Below are positions 1-10,050 of a stretch of DNA of 64,000 nucleotides, one piece after another (positions within the stretch are counted from its first letter, which is position 1; every line of letters starts with the position of its first letter). The notes below the pieces were generated by a model that was not told the origin of the DNA, searched no databases, and saw nothing but the letters and a program-made list of their open reading frames with translations. A program made the position numbers and the translations under genes. Location of the stretch: assembly GCA_015680905.1 (NCBI GenBank), contig CM027380.1:105181001-105245000 (forward strand), in the 5' to 3' direction. Source of the stretch: Coptis chinensis (taxonomy: Eukaryota > Streptophyta > Magnoliopsida > Ranunculales > Ranunculaceae).

Positions 1-549
1 CAATTATTTGCACCTTTGTCTTGACTTGCATGATGACTCATCAAATCTTATGGGCCCGCCTAGTGGGTCCACGTGCAGTGTCCAGTGGTAGTCCAGTCTT
101 TTGGTATTTTTACAACTTCCCGCGTCGTTTCGGCCACACTAATCATCGGAGCAGCTCACTCGTCGCGATTCGAGTCCCGGTTCAAGAGATATGAGCTTCG
201 AAGTTTGACGCTTCACACGTAATCCCGCTTTCGACTTCTCGTATCATTTGAGTCTTTGGGCTTTAGTCCGATTTGTTGGGCTTCACATGGGCTTGATCGG
301 AAGGCATGTGTATACTCCCTATTCCGTGCTTAAATGCTGGCTTTATCATAATTTTTACATTAGTTGCTCCAACCTGCAAAAAGCACGAAGATGCGATTAT
401 TTCATGATTATTAAGCACAAAATTGACCAAAATGTTATGTCTCTACAGGTTTTTATAATACATTTTTGGGTGCTTATCACTCATCCACTGAAAAGGCAAC
501 AGTTGGGGGCGGCGAGCTCCCACAATATTTATTACCCTGTCATCAGACG
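1..549. other. No recognisable gene
   Basis: The stretch holds only short chance reading frames. It precedes the second RNase H of the decayed Tat element and may include more of that element, too degraded to align by eye. No LTR end or splice structure was visible. Confidence 0.4.
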
Positions 550-1700
550 CATGGATAATCTACACAGACGGATCATTTAACAAGTTTGGATATGGGTTCG
601 GGTGTCTTTTTATTTCTCCCACGATTCAAATGATTAAGCACTCGGCCTCGTTTCCGCTTCAAAGCATCTAACAATGTAGGAAGCATTGATCGCTTTTTAG
701 GATTAAAATTTAAGTAAGCTTCAAATTTTTACGTATTAGTGGGAAGTCAGTTTGGAGGCTCTTTTGAAGCATGGGATGATAAGATGGCAACATATCTAGA
801 CTTGATCCATAGGTTTGCTCGTCAATTTGATGTCATTTCAATCATTCAGAGACCTCAAAACGACATTCGACACGCTGACGCCTTGGCATACCTCTTTGCA
901 TCTATCGCTATTGATGGCCCAAGACAAGTCACCGTCGATTTCCAGCAAGATCCAAGTATTAATTTGTCAGTCGAGCAACTCACGGACATTTACATCAACA
1001 CGTGTTGTTTTTTCATTGCTTCTTTAGAGTCATCACCTTTAATCGTTTATGTTGTGACCACAAGAAAAAGAAAATATGACAATGATGAATTGTTGCTTAA
1101 CTAGCTAAATGCTGATTCCTCTTAAGATATAGACATGTTTAACCAAGGGAATGAAACAGAATTAACTTCAGGAGTTGTTCAAGGTGACCAAGATCTCAAT
1201 GATTCAAGAAAGGGGCCCCGCGCTTTTGATTACCTATGCTGGCAGCCCCAACCGAGGACTAGCGAACTCCATACATTGCCTTCCTGAACAATGGCATATT
1301 TCCTTCAGACCCCAAACTCACTGAGACTATCAAGCGTGACGCCTGGAAATTCTTAACGATAACATTGTCCAATGGTGATCCACAATTGTATAAAAAGAGA
1401 AATATTTTATCCCCCATGCTTAGATGCCTCACCAAAGCAGAAGGCTTACTCGTGTTGAAAGAAATTTATGCAAGCATTTGTGGTAATCACGTTTTGGGTC
1501 ATAAAGCAATGACCGGGGATATTGGTGGCCTCAGATGCAACTAGATGCCAATCAAATTTCTCGACATGTATACCCTCGGTCAAAAACACTACAACATAGG
1601 TGCTCTACCACCCGCGAATTGCATCTAATTTTTCTCCCATGGTAATTTGCAATGGAGTTTGGATTATTGGCCCCTTCCCTATCCCGTTCAAGAAGGCACA
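550..1700 (+). pseudogene. Decayed Ty3/gypsy (Tat lineage) pol fragment: second RNase H and integrase N-terminus
   Basis: Translation from about 570 gives WIIYTDGSFNKFGYGFG, the opening of the archaeal-type second RNase H that marks the Tat lineage. It continues at 739-1000 with matches to the family pattern 'FEA.D..MA.YL' and 'RHADALAYL'. At 1260-1540 another broken frame resembles the spacer and the integrase zinc-binding region: LRCLTKAEGLLVLKEIY, then ICGNHVLGHKA. In the family these remove the RNA strand and help insert the cDNA. Stops and frameshifts lie between the blocks and no integrase catalytic core is visible, so it is inactive. The order RNase H, integrase, tandem array, LTR matches the two better-preserved Tat elements in the window. 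Confidence 0.85.
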
Positions 1701-2335
1701 TTAAAGGGTGAAGAGTCGAAACTGCCTACGGATTGACTAGCAGCAAGGCCCTCAAACCGACCTATAGTAAAGCCTCGAAGCTACCACTTTGACAAAAATT
1801 CATATCTGGGGGAGGCTACAATTAAAGTAGTTGTACAATCTGACATAAAACGCTAGCGAATCCCAACAAACCTACACTGACCAGCAAATTAAAGACGCGG
1901 TCAAAAGGTTATTTTTGAAAGAAACTAAAGAAATCTCGAGAAATCATAATAAAGTTCAAGTTTTATATGCAACTCAAGACTGGGGGCGAGCACTTGTCGA
2001 GTACTTATGATTTGGAATTAACACCAATTAACAATAGCTGTGTCATTTATGCTTATGGCTGATAACATAACGAGTATTACTACTGGTAAAGTATATCATT
2101 CTGAAGACAATTGCAAAAACCTACAATGACTCAGTACTATGTACAGTTCGTTATTTCTATGACACCAGCAGAAAAGTGCATTGACTTCAATAGTCTTCTA
2201 ACTCATATCATAATTGGGGGCGACGGAGACATGTTAAAAGCTAAATTTGTTTAAACACTAGAGTATTTTTGAAAGTTGTATTGGCGTTCATGCGATGATT
2301 TTCAGGAACTAACTCTTTATAAACGAAAAATAGTT
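1701..2335 (+). other. Spacer between pol remnant and tandem array
   Basis: Noncoding. It lies between the integrase remnant and the 85-bp array, where Tat elements carry a long 3' untranslated region. No antisense gene was recognised here, unlike in the other two Tat elements. Confidence 0.4.
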
Positions 2336-2758
2336 AATCAAAGTCGCAGAGTTTGCGTTTACGAACCCAAACTCTGTGCAATCAAAGTCCTAGTTTGGGT
2401 TTGCGATACCAACTCTAGGCGATCAAAGTCGCAGAGTTTGCGTTTGCGATACCAAACTCTGTGCAATCAAAGTCCTGGTTTGGGTTTGCGATACCAACTC
2501 TAGGCAATCAAAGTCGCAGAGTTTGCGTTTGCGATACCAAACTCTGTATAATCAAAGTCCTGGTTTGGGTTTGCGATATCAACTCTAGGCAATCAAAGTC
2601 GCAGAGTTTGCATTTGCGATACCAAACTCTATGCAATCAAAGTCCTGGTTTGGGTTTGCAATACCAACTCTAGGCAATCAAAGTCACAGAGTTTGCGTTT
2701 GCGATACCAAACTCTGTGCAATCAAAGTCTTGGTTTGTGTTTGCGATACCAAACTCTT
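2336..2758 (+). repeat. 85-bp tandem repeat, about 5 copies
   Basis: Copies of 'aatcaaagtcgcagagtttg' begin at 2336, 2421, 2506, 2591 and 2676, a constant spacing of 85 bp. Each unit is itself a diverged dimer: a half beginning AATCAAAGTCGCAGAG and a half beginning AATCAAAGTCCTGG. The array lies between the pol remnant and the presumed polypurine tract of the first Tat element. It is open in several frames only because 85-bp units with few stops repeat; I do not regard it as coding. Confidence 0.95.
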
Positions 2759-2817
2759 ATTTCAGTAACTTTATCTTTACCAAATCAAATAAATTCCATC
2801 TGGCAAAGAGGGGGCGA

Positions 2818-3340
2818 TGTATGTACCACCATATTACTACCCTTACTAATGGATTCCATGGGGGTCTTTACAATAAGTCTAAAAGACCGATCCTTGATTA
2901 CCTGGACGGCTCACAGTTCTAGTTAGCCACTTGGACAGCTCACATTTCTAGTTAGCCACTTGGACGACTCACAGTTCTAGTTAGCCACTTGGACAGCTCA
3001 CAGTTCTAGTTAGCCACTTGGACGGCTCACATGTTAAGTTAGACATCTGGACGGCCCACAGTCCAGTCAATCACCTGAGCGGGTCACATGTTCAGTTAAC
3101 CAGTCCAATCTAGTGAGAGTCTTTGTGCTCTCAGAACTCTTATTTTCTATTTGTATAAATAGGACTCTTCACTTAACAAAGAATGACATTTTGGAGACTT
3201 GATTCTGGAAACATATTCTGGATACGTAGGCAACCATTAAAGGCACAATCTCACTCTTTATACAACATCTTCCCTTGCAGATTCAATAGAGTGTCTGGGT
3301 AAATTCTTACCCAAACAGTAAGTAAATATTTACAGTTACA
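2818..3340 (+). mobile_element. Probable LTR of the decayed Tat element
   Basis: A purine run, AAAGAGGGGGC at about 2805-2815, looks like a polypurine tract and is followed by TGTATGTACC at 2818, a plausible LTR start. Inside are a 29-bp minisatellite, a TATA-like TTGTATAAATAGGAC near 3151, and GATACGTAGGCA near 3218. The same ATACGTAGGCA motif occurs in the R region of the complete Tat element's LTRs. The right end is uncertain, around 3320-3350. No second LTR copy was found for comparison. Confidence 0.6.
2902..3103 (+). repeat. 29-bp minisatellite inside LTR
   Basis: Units of the form TGGACRGCTCACAGTTCTAGTTAGCCAC start at 2902, 2931, 2960, 2989, 3018 and 3047, each 29 bp apart, with a last degenerate unit at 3075. 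Divergence rises toward the right end. Confidence 0.9.
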
Positions 3341-4931
3341 CTATCCATTTTGGATGAACTGACTGAAAAATGTGACTATTATGTTGTTTCTTTTGCATTT
3401 TTTTTTTGTTCAGTTAGTTTTGTTGATGACTACGAACCAGCTGCCTCAAGTATATTTGAGTTGGAATTCACACAATGTGTATAAGTCGAGAAATAGAAAA
3501 TTCATTCTGGTAGTGCAAATGACAACTTGCTATTACCTATTAGCAATATGACTACAACATAACTTTTAAAGAAAATGGCACTTCCAACTTTGCAACCATT
3601 AGCAGTCACCCATCCACGTTTAGCATCAGTATGTCCTCAGGTGACCTAGTCCAGGCGTCCAGCTACATTGAATTGTGGTCCTTTGCTTCAAATCAGCATC
3701 CAGTCTTAGGCTTGAGATGATTTCCTTGGTTTCTGAAGAATCTGAAATTCCCAGATACAATTTCACAGAGTAATCTCGATGAATTCAATGTTCCCAATTA
3801 GATTTAATCATGCACAAGCAAACAATTATCTATGACAATCAAACTGAAAAAATAAAACGAGACAAGACACAGAGATTTTTTACGTGGTAAACCCAATCAC
3901 TGGGAAACATCCACGCCACTGCCTTTCACAAGCAGTGGAAAAAATTCACTCAATAAAATCAAGTATTACAATGTCTTGTGCTCACATCGAAGTATTAAGA
4001 CTCAAAGAAAGAACTACTCACAACGGGGATCAAATCCCATGATTACCCGAATACCGCATTCTTCCTTCTATCTTTGACTCTTTCGAATATCACACTTCTC
4101 CACTTGTAATCCTTGAAGTTAAAACCTTCGTCTTGCAATCTCAACAAGCATAACTCTTCCTTTCGCAGGAACAACTTTAATCAATATGGATTTTGGTTTG
4201 GGAATTTTATTCCTCTCAAAATAGCATCACAAGTAATCACAACTCTAGATACATATATGAGAAGAGTAATGGAGAACAAACAAATCAACCAAACAATCCT
4301 CTCTATAGCTTGCGGCTCATAAACCAAACACAAACTTATGGTTTTTCTTTTCTATTAACTCTCTGGCCCCTCCTTTTGAGAATAGAAACCCCTTATAAAG
4401 CCCATAAAACTAGGTTCAAAACCTTGATTCCGGTCTTTATTAGCCATAAAACCCGTTGACTTTTTGAATTATGTCTAAAGCCCACCCGGTTTGTAAAAGT
4501 GCGAAATAAAGGTTTCGTTTTCGGTGAGTTTGTGAGAAAAAACCAACCGCACCTTTATTATTTTTTCAAAATACCTTACATACCCTTTTATATGAAAGTT
4601 GTTACTTAATTTCTTTCTTCCTCAATTGGCAATGGTGATTTCTCATATCATGATTTTTGACTGAAATTGAGACCGTCTTTTCTCTTTTCTTCTTTGTTCT
4701 CCTTTTGCTGGACTTTTTGGAACTGTCACCACTAACGTACATTTATTTACACCTACAATTCTATTATTATGTTATCTAGGGCAAGCAAAAGATGGAAATT
4801 GACTACTGATCATTTAACTTATCGTCATCTCTGTATTTGATCATTTTTTTTCATTGAATAATATAACCTGCACTCTTTTGAGATAATGGAATTGTTGTAA
4901 TTTTTAGTTTCATTTCAATTTTGTTTTGTAG
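3341..4931. other. Noncoding stretch with a possible LTR-like fragment
   Basis: No gene is recognised. At about 3860-4060 the text 'gagattttttacgtggtaaacccaatcactggg' resembles the transcript start region of plant LTR retrotransposons, but no LTR ends or TSDs could be placed. The part nearest 4932 may be intron or earlier sequence of the MULE transposase. Confidence 0.3.
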
Positions 4932-5283
4932 GATGGATTTTACTGTTCTTGGAGTTATATCCTACAAAAATTTGACTCTCGCGAGTCGTATTGGTTTGTC
5001 TTCTTCAATTATCGATGTCAAAAATGAGATTTCGACGAATTTCCCTTGCATACATGCTATTGCCTGTATTGGTAGTAAGGGTGATTCCTTTTATGGCTAC
5101 ATTGATGAAGGATATACGGTGATTGCGTTCAGGCAATGCTACTCACATTCTATCAAGCCAGTTCCGAATGGTTTTATGCCAAGGCGATGCCCGATTCTCC
5201 TCTGGGTTTATCCGTGTAGTCCGAAGATTGGTCCTGGTAGACCCAAGAAGAAAAGAATTGAAAGCACCGGTGTGATTCGTTAG
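4932..5283 (+). pseudogene. C-terminal exon of a MULE (MuDR/MURA-type) transposase
   Basis: A 117-codon open exon follows a good acceptor (TTTTGTAG at 4924-4931). It shows the signature C-terminus of plant Mutator-like transposases. The end of the SWIM zinc finger is CIHAIACI at about 5056-5080, followed by GYIDEGYTVIAFRQCYSHSI, then a proline-rich part and the terminal GPGRPKKKR. The SWIM finger and tail normally help DNA binding of the transposase, which excises and reinserts the element. The DDE catalytic domain and most of the protein were not found upstream, so this is a remnant or one exon of a disrupted copy. It lies directly left of a palindromic repeat array that may belong to the same element. 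Confidence 0.8.
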
Positions 5284-5489
5284 TCTATGATCAGTTTTGA
5301 TGTTCTCGGCAAACCATATGTTTTTAGTTGTCTTAATTGAGACTTTTAAGTTTGGTCTTTTGACATTTATTAATGAGAAATAGATATTCATTGTATACTT
5401 TTATGGAATGTTGATACTCATTTGAGATTATTCGCTAGTCGGTTTGTTTTATTTTTCATTTGTTATAATGAAATTTATAGTCTGTAAAA

Positions 5490-5825
5490 TTATTCATGTT
5501 GCAGGCGTAATTGACAGTGCAACATTCATGTTGCAGTTGTAATTGATAGTGCAACATTCATGTTGCAGTTGTAATTGATAGTGCAACATTCATGTTGCAG
5601 TTGTAATTGAGAGTGCAACATTCTTGTTGCATGTTATGTATTGATAGTGCACCATTCATGTTGCAGTCTGTTGCAGTCGTAATTGAGAGTGAAACATTCA
5701 TGTTGCAGTTGTAATTGAGAGTGCAACATTCATGTTGCAGTCTGTTGTAGTCGTAATTAAGAGTGCAACATTCATGTTGCAGTTGTAATTGAGAGTGAAA
5801 CATTCATATTGCATGCAGTCGTAAT
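5490..5825 (+). repeat. 32-bp tandem repeat of a palindrome, about 9 units
   Basis: Units containing GTGCAACATTCATGTTGCAG start at 5517, 5549, 5581 and 5613, 32 bp apart; later units are shifted by small insertions. The core TGCAACAT-TC-ATGTTGCA is an 8-bp perfect inverted repeat with a 2-bp centre. The same core recurs singly at 7200-7870 on the other side of the H2B/lysine-rich block. Confidence 0.95.
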
Positions 5826-6640
5826 GCGTGCGACTTACTAAACCCATCTCTTTTAAAGGAGACTTCTCCATTTTACAGGTGTCATGCTATGTACTGCAAC
5901 TACATAGTTTGATGCTTCCTTTTAAACTTGGCGTTTTTGTCTTTGGAATCATGTACTCATAATGTAGACAAAGCTAACCCCATTTATTAGAAACTTGGAA
6001 TTTAGGAAGCAAATCGGGTCGATGAGGCATTCAACGCTTCATCGATACAAATTGCAGGGATTGTAGGTCATCCTATATAGGGTCTGAACTTTACTACACA
6101 TTCACTATGATGCCCACCAACACAACAAAACATTGCAACCCCTATTGGACAAGGATACCATTCATAACAACAATCACAATTCACAAGAATGAACCTAAGC
6201 ACAAAATGGGATTTATGAAGTACCAAATTCTCAAGAAATGACGAAATAGAAGCCTCAGTACCACAACCTTTCATCAATTTAGGCATAAAAAAGTAACCAA
6301 ACTTTACAATTATGCTAACATTTTCTTAACTGCCATCATTCAAATTCAAGATCCATAACCATCATCAATTATAACTGGTTATAGAAATTTACGCCAATAA
6401 CACTAGATTGGCATTGTAATCAAACCATCTCATATCTGAACTAGGTAAAACGAATGAAGAAATCAACCAAAATAGAGAACACCAAAAATTTCATTCACAA
6501 AAGATCTAACTCTTATTCATAGGTTCCAAATCAACTATATATTACATCGACACCACTAACATTGAAACATTCTAATACTAAATACTAAAGACAGAAACAT
6601 TGAAACATTGAAACAAACCCTAAACAAACATCTTCAAGAA
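5826..6640. other. Noncoding, no recognised feature
   Basis: AT-rich sequence between the palindromic array and the H2B fragment. A cysteine-rich minus-strand reading frame at 6068-6286 matches nothing I know. No repeat ends are visible. Confidence 0.35.
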
Positions 6641-6845
6641 CTAGTAAATTTGGTAACCGCCTTTGGTGCCTTCGAAAAACGCATGCTTAGCCAATTCAAT
6701 AAGAAGAACAAGACGAACAGTAGTCTGAATCTCCCGAGAAGTGATGGTGGGCTTCTTGTTGTACCTTGCAAGCCTTGAAGATTCCTAAGCCAACTTCTCA
6801 AAGATATCATTAATGAAACTGATGAGGTCAATATTTGCCTTCAAA
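6641..6845 (-). pseudogene. Histone H2B 3' fragment (pseudogene)
   Basis: Reading leftwards from about 6845, the translation gives FINDIFEKLA, a stop, then [20 protein letters not shown], then [21 protein letters not shown]. This is the C-terminal half of histone H2B: the second half of the histone fold plus the alpha-C helix. An in-frame TAG replaces a codon after EKLA, and one extra G just before the end shifts the frame, so the usual VTKFTS ending is read only in the neighbouring frame. H2B pairs with H2A in the nucleosome; this copy cannot make it. It lies just downstream of a lysine-rich minus-strand ORF and between fields of the TGCAACAT palindrome, which suggests capture by a Mutator-like element. 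No intron or poly(A) tail was seen. Confidence 0.85.
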
Positions 6846-6889
6846 ACTGACCAAACATCAATATTTGCTTTTATTGTGGTCTTAACATT

Positions 6890-7691
6890 CACCCTATTTT
6901 AAAAAAGACACTAAAAAGATTTGCAAACGGTGTATCCATCATTTTTTCCTTATGCACTTCCGTTATATCAGCTCTAATCAAATCCATAATATCAATCATT
7001 GACTTTAAACTGGACCTATAATTCAACAACTCGCTTTTCACCAAATTTTCTTTACCTTTCTCCTCTATCTTTTCTTTGCCTTTCGTTTTTGGGTTTTTGC
7101 TCGTTGAGGTAGTTGCATCTTTAGTTTGTTTCGGAAGGCTCAGTTTAGATTTAGCGGCCTTCCCTTGTCAAGCAGAAACCTAAAGAAAACTAATGAATTA
7201 GTAGCTTGTTGCAACCAATTACGACTGCAACATGAATGTTTCAGTGGTGTGTTTTTTTACTACAACATGGATGTTTCAGTGGAAAACATGCCTCAAAACT
7301 CAAACAAACATCACCAATTTAAACCTCAAACAACACTCATATTGCATTCGACCTAAAAATACTCATGTTAAAGTGGGATTTGACAACTGCAACATCCATG
7401 TTGCATTGGGATTTGATAGTGCAACATCCATATTGCGGTGGTAAGTGATGTCTGCAAATGAAAATCTAAGTATATTCGATGCAACACTCATGTTGCAGTG
7501 AATACATTCAACACACTTTAACCAATTTTTTATAAAATGAAAATCCTAATATATCAAAATTGTGAAACTATCAATGAAATTTGGTATCTAACCTTTTTGC
7601 TATCTTGTTCTCTTTTTTTTGTAGTAGATCTTGTGTTTGCTTGCACATTATCGTTTGAATCTTTTCTTTTTTCTTCATTAGGGTTCTTCAT
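6890..7691 (-). CDS. Unrecognised lysine-rich two-exon ORF
   Basis: A minus-strand ATG at 7691 opens 33 codons (MKNPNEEKRKDSND...) ending at a donor-like AAG|GTTAGA at 7593. A second open stretch starts near 7175 after an AG. It gives a lysine/serine-rich run (about 45 residues, TSKNPKTKGKEKIEEK), then a helical part with VHKEKMMDTPFANLFSVFF, and stops at TGA 6890. The phases agree if the acceptor is the AG just before GCCGCTAAATC. If splicing occurred earlier, an in-frame TGA would break it. I recognise no family. It could be a captured host fragment or a transposon-encoded accessory protein. Confidence 0.35.
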
Positions 7692-7870
7692 TTTGAAATT
7701 TTGGTTAAATTTGAGGAAACTAGGGTTTAATTTGGGGAACTTGGGTTTCAAAATTTGGGTTTAATTTGGGGAAGTAGGAGTAGGGTTTCAAAATTTAGGT
7801 TTAATTTGGGGAATTAGGGTTTTGAAATTTGCATATGTTGTTGACTGCAACATGAATGTTGCATATTTGT
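7200..7870. repeat. Scattered copies of the TGCAACAT...ATGTTGCA palindrome
   Basis: Copies or half-copies occur near 7208-7243, 7262-7275, 7388-7407, 7418-7436, 7477-7497 and 7846-7863, for example TGCAACATCCATGTTGCA and TGCAACATGAATGTTGCA. The 8-bp arms are conserved while the two centre bases vary. The spacing is irregular, unlike the array at 5490-5825. Confidence 0.85.
7715..7832 (+). repeat. Short imperfect tandem repeat (GGGTTTCAAAATTTGGGTTTAATTTGGGGAA type)
   Basis: Three or so degenerate copies of a unit containing GGGTTTAATTTGGGGAA follow one another. On the minus strand it reads AAACCCTAA-like, typical of plant leader sequences, and lies just upstream of the lysine-rich ORF's ATG. 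Confidence 0.6.
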
Positions 7871-8066
7871 CTAGTTTGATTTCTATTTAAGGGACAATTG
7901 TGTAATACTGCCAACAAATGGACCGGATGGGCTTTTGATATAATTAGAAAAAGCTGTGTCTTTTTTCCGTAATTAAATTGAAACACTGGGCTTCAAGCCC
8001 ATTCTCTGTATAAAGCCTCGGTCCAAGTCTCCCCCTCAACTAGGAAACCCTTTATTAGATAAAGCA
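7871..8066. other. Noncoding flank of the MITE
   Basis: No gene is visible. It contains the left flank of the MITE, including 'agataaagcatatct', which occurs again right of the MITE at about 8479-8493. Confidence 0.4.
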
Positions 8067-8075
8067 TATCTTATA
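8067..8075 (+). repeat. 9-bp target-site duplication, left copy (TATCTTATA)
   Basis: TATCTTATA directly precedes the left terminal inverted repeat and is repeated exactly at 8464-8472 after the right one. Confidence 0.9.
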
Positions 8076-8463
8076 GGGAATGGTTATATGAACTCCACCT
8101 TATAGTGACTCCAAACTTACTCCACTCCTAAAAGTGGACTTACAAGACGTATTGAGGGTTAATTTTTTGTGGAGATATACATTACATGATGTAGAACACC
8201 CCCACAAAAAATCAGCTCAATTAAATATGTTTAACCTAGTTAAAAGTCGTTATGAAATTAAAGAAATCTGGGCCGTTGGATAATTTCATAACATTCTAAA
8301 TGATTTTTGACGATGTTGTACATCTTTAACTGAACTGATTTTTTATGAGGATGATCTCTATTGTGTGGAGAACATCTCTACAAAAAATCAGCTTCTAATT
8401 CATTGTATTTAGTGGTGGAGTAATTTTGGAGTCACTTTAAGTGGAGTTCATATAACTATCCCC
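8076..8463. mobile_element. 388-bp MITE of Mutator-like type
   Basis: The left end GGGAATGGTTATATGAACTC matches the reverse complement of the right end, GGGGATAGTTATATGAACTC. The match continues for about 50 bp through GTGACTCCAAA and TTACTCCAC. The element is flanked by a perfect 9-bp duplication. Long inverted ends with a 9-bp TSD fit a non-autonomous Mutator-superfamily MITE. No coding capacity. Its transposase would have to come from elsewhere; the MULE transposase remnant at 4932-5283 is not shown to be related. Confidence 0.88.
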
Positions 8464-8472
8464 TATCTTATA
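8464..8472 (+). repeat. 9-bp target-site duplication, right copy
   Basis: Exact repeat of TATCTTATA found at 8067-8075. Confidence 0.9.
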
Positions 8473-8489
8473 TTAGAAAGATAAAGCAT

Positions 8490-8935
8490 ATCTACCTTCA
8501 GTTGTAGCAAAGGATTTTGTCCATTATATTCGGTGGGTTTGTTACCAAATATGTCCAACATATATGGGCGTATCAGAATCTACTAGCTCATTTATAGCAT
8601 TTTGTAGATAAATCTTCATGTGTATAATAATGTCTCTACACACCTCTGTTGCACTATACGTCTTTGTGATGTACAGTGGTTCATTCTAAATGGCATGTAC
8701 AGCTGCACACACCATTGCCCTTACAATTTCAGAATCTAAATTGTTCTTTCTATTTCGCGTCCTTAGCCAGTAGCCCAGTACCACTCACTATTTGAATTCC
8801 TCACTGAAGTGGTGAACCCAATTGCCGCCTTGATCCCAGATGACCATACTTGTCTTGTATATGAGCAGTCAAACAAAAAATACATTGAGTTTTCTCTGTG
8901 ACCTGCTGTTGAAAATGAAGTTTAATTTTCAAAAA
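8490..8935 (-). mobile_element. Probable 3' LTR of a Ty1/copia element
   Basis: Reading the minus strand, the pol remnant is followed by a polypurine tract, GGGAGGGGGGG at 8946-8936. Next comes a likely LTR start containing TTGAAAATTAAACTTCATTT. Further left a TATA-like TGCTATAAATGAGC lies near 8590-8605. The left end of the LTR could not be fixed and no second copy is present. Confidence 0.55.
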
Positions 8936-8986
8936 CCCCCCCTCCCAAACTTAATTTATTTGTGCTGACCATTCCAAGCATCTTCC

Positions 8987-10050
8987 TCATTCAACAAAAT
9001 CTTCGACCTTGAGGGGTTTTGTAAAAATGTCCGCAAGTTGATCATGAGACCTTGTGTATTGCAGCTGAACCTCTTTCTTTGTGATGCATTCTCTGATAAA
9101 ATGGTACCTTGTCTCGATATGCTTACTGCAGGTCATGAAAAACTGGATTCTTTGCCAATGCAAAAGCTGAATTGTTGTCGACATAAATGTCTGTAGACTC
9201 TTGAGGCATATGGAGTCCCTTCATCATATTTCTCATCCATTTGGCATGACAAACACATGATATGGCAGCAACGTACTCTGATTCACAAGTAGAGAGAGTG
9301 ACAATCTGTTGCTTTTTTGAAGTCCAAGTAAACGCCGTCTCACCCATGTAAAACACATACCCTGTGGTGCTTTTCCGATCATCCACATCTCCAGCCCAAT
9401 CACTATCACTGTATCCAATAAAGTTGAAATTGTTAGACGATGAGTAAAACAAGCCATAACTGAGTGTGCCTTGAAGGTAACGAAGAATCCTTTTTGCAGC
9501 CTTCATATGTGTCATTGTTGGTGCTTCCATGTAACGACTAACAAGTCCAATAACTTCAAAGAGAATGTCAGGTCTTGTGCATGTTAAGTAACGTAGGCTG
9601 TCAATTCAACAAGACTTTTAAAGAGTGTTGGATTAACTCTTACACCTTCATCATGCTTAGACAACTTTGTGCCACATTCAACGGGAGTGCTCACCAACTT
9701 GCAATCAGCCATCTCAAACTTCTTGATAATTTCTTTTGAATAGCCTTATTGAGATATGAGAATGCCATCTTCCATTTGCTTCACTTCTATGCTAATGTAG
9801 TATGACATGAGCCCAATGGTCCGTCATTTCAAATTCTCTAGTCATGGTCATCTTCTTGAATTGAATTCTTCGAACATACTTGGATCTTTTCCTGTAAAGA
9901 TTAAGTCATCCACTGGACATACAAACATACAGGCAACACATCTCCATTTTCATTTGTGTTAGTGTAAATAAGTGCATGTTTGTAGGGACATTTAATGAAG
10001 TTATTGTCCTGGAAATACTTGTCGATCGACCCTACTATTCCATGCCCTTG
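8987..10050 (-). pseudogene. Ty1/copia pol 3' part: end of RT and RNase H
   Basis: On the minus strand the end of reverse transcriptase can be followed from about 10045 (AWNSR..KYFQDNNF), through the VCPVDDLIFTGKD region at about 9920, to a broken stretch at 9540-9840. A good RNase H frame follows at 9530-9123: MKAAKRILRYLQGTLSYGLF, then GYSDSDWAGDVDDRKSTTGY, WTSKKQQIVTLSTCESEYVA and YVDNNSAFALAKNP. After a frameshift the terminal HIETRYHFIRE, then SHDQLADIFTKPL, is read at 9110-8990. These motifs are diagnostic of copia RNase H. The element is cut off to the right before gag, protease and integrase, so it is a 3' remnant. The left side leads into the presumed LTR. Confidence 0.9.

Noticed and set aside
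140..180. tRNA-like B-box (GATTCGAGTCCCG)
   Set aside because: No acceptor or anticodon arms fold around it and no A box sits at the right distance.
2276..2926. Open frames in the 85-bp array
   Set aside because: Same reason: repeat-derived, with overlapping frames and no start or domain.
5558..5803. Minus-strand repetitive open frame
   Set aside because: It is a translation of the 32-bp palindromic array; there is no independent evidence of coding.
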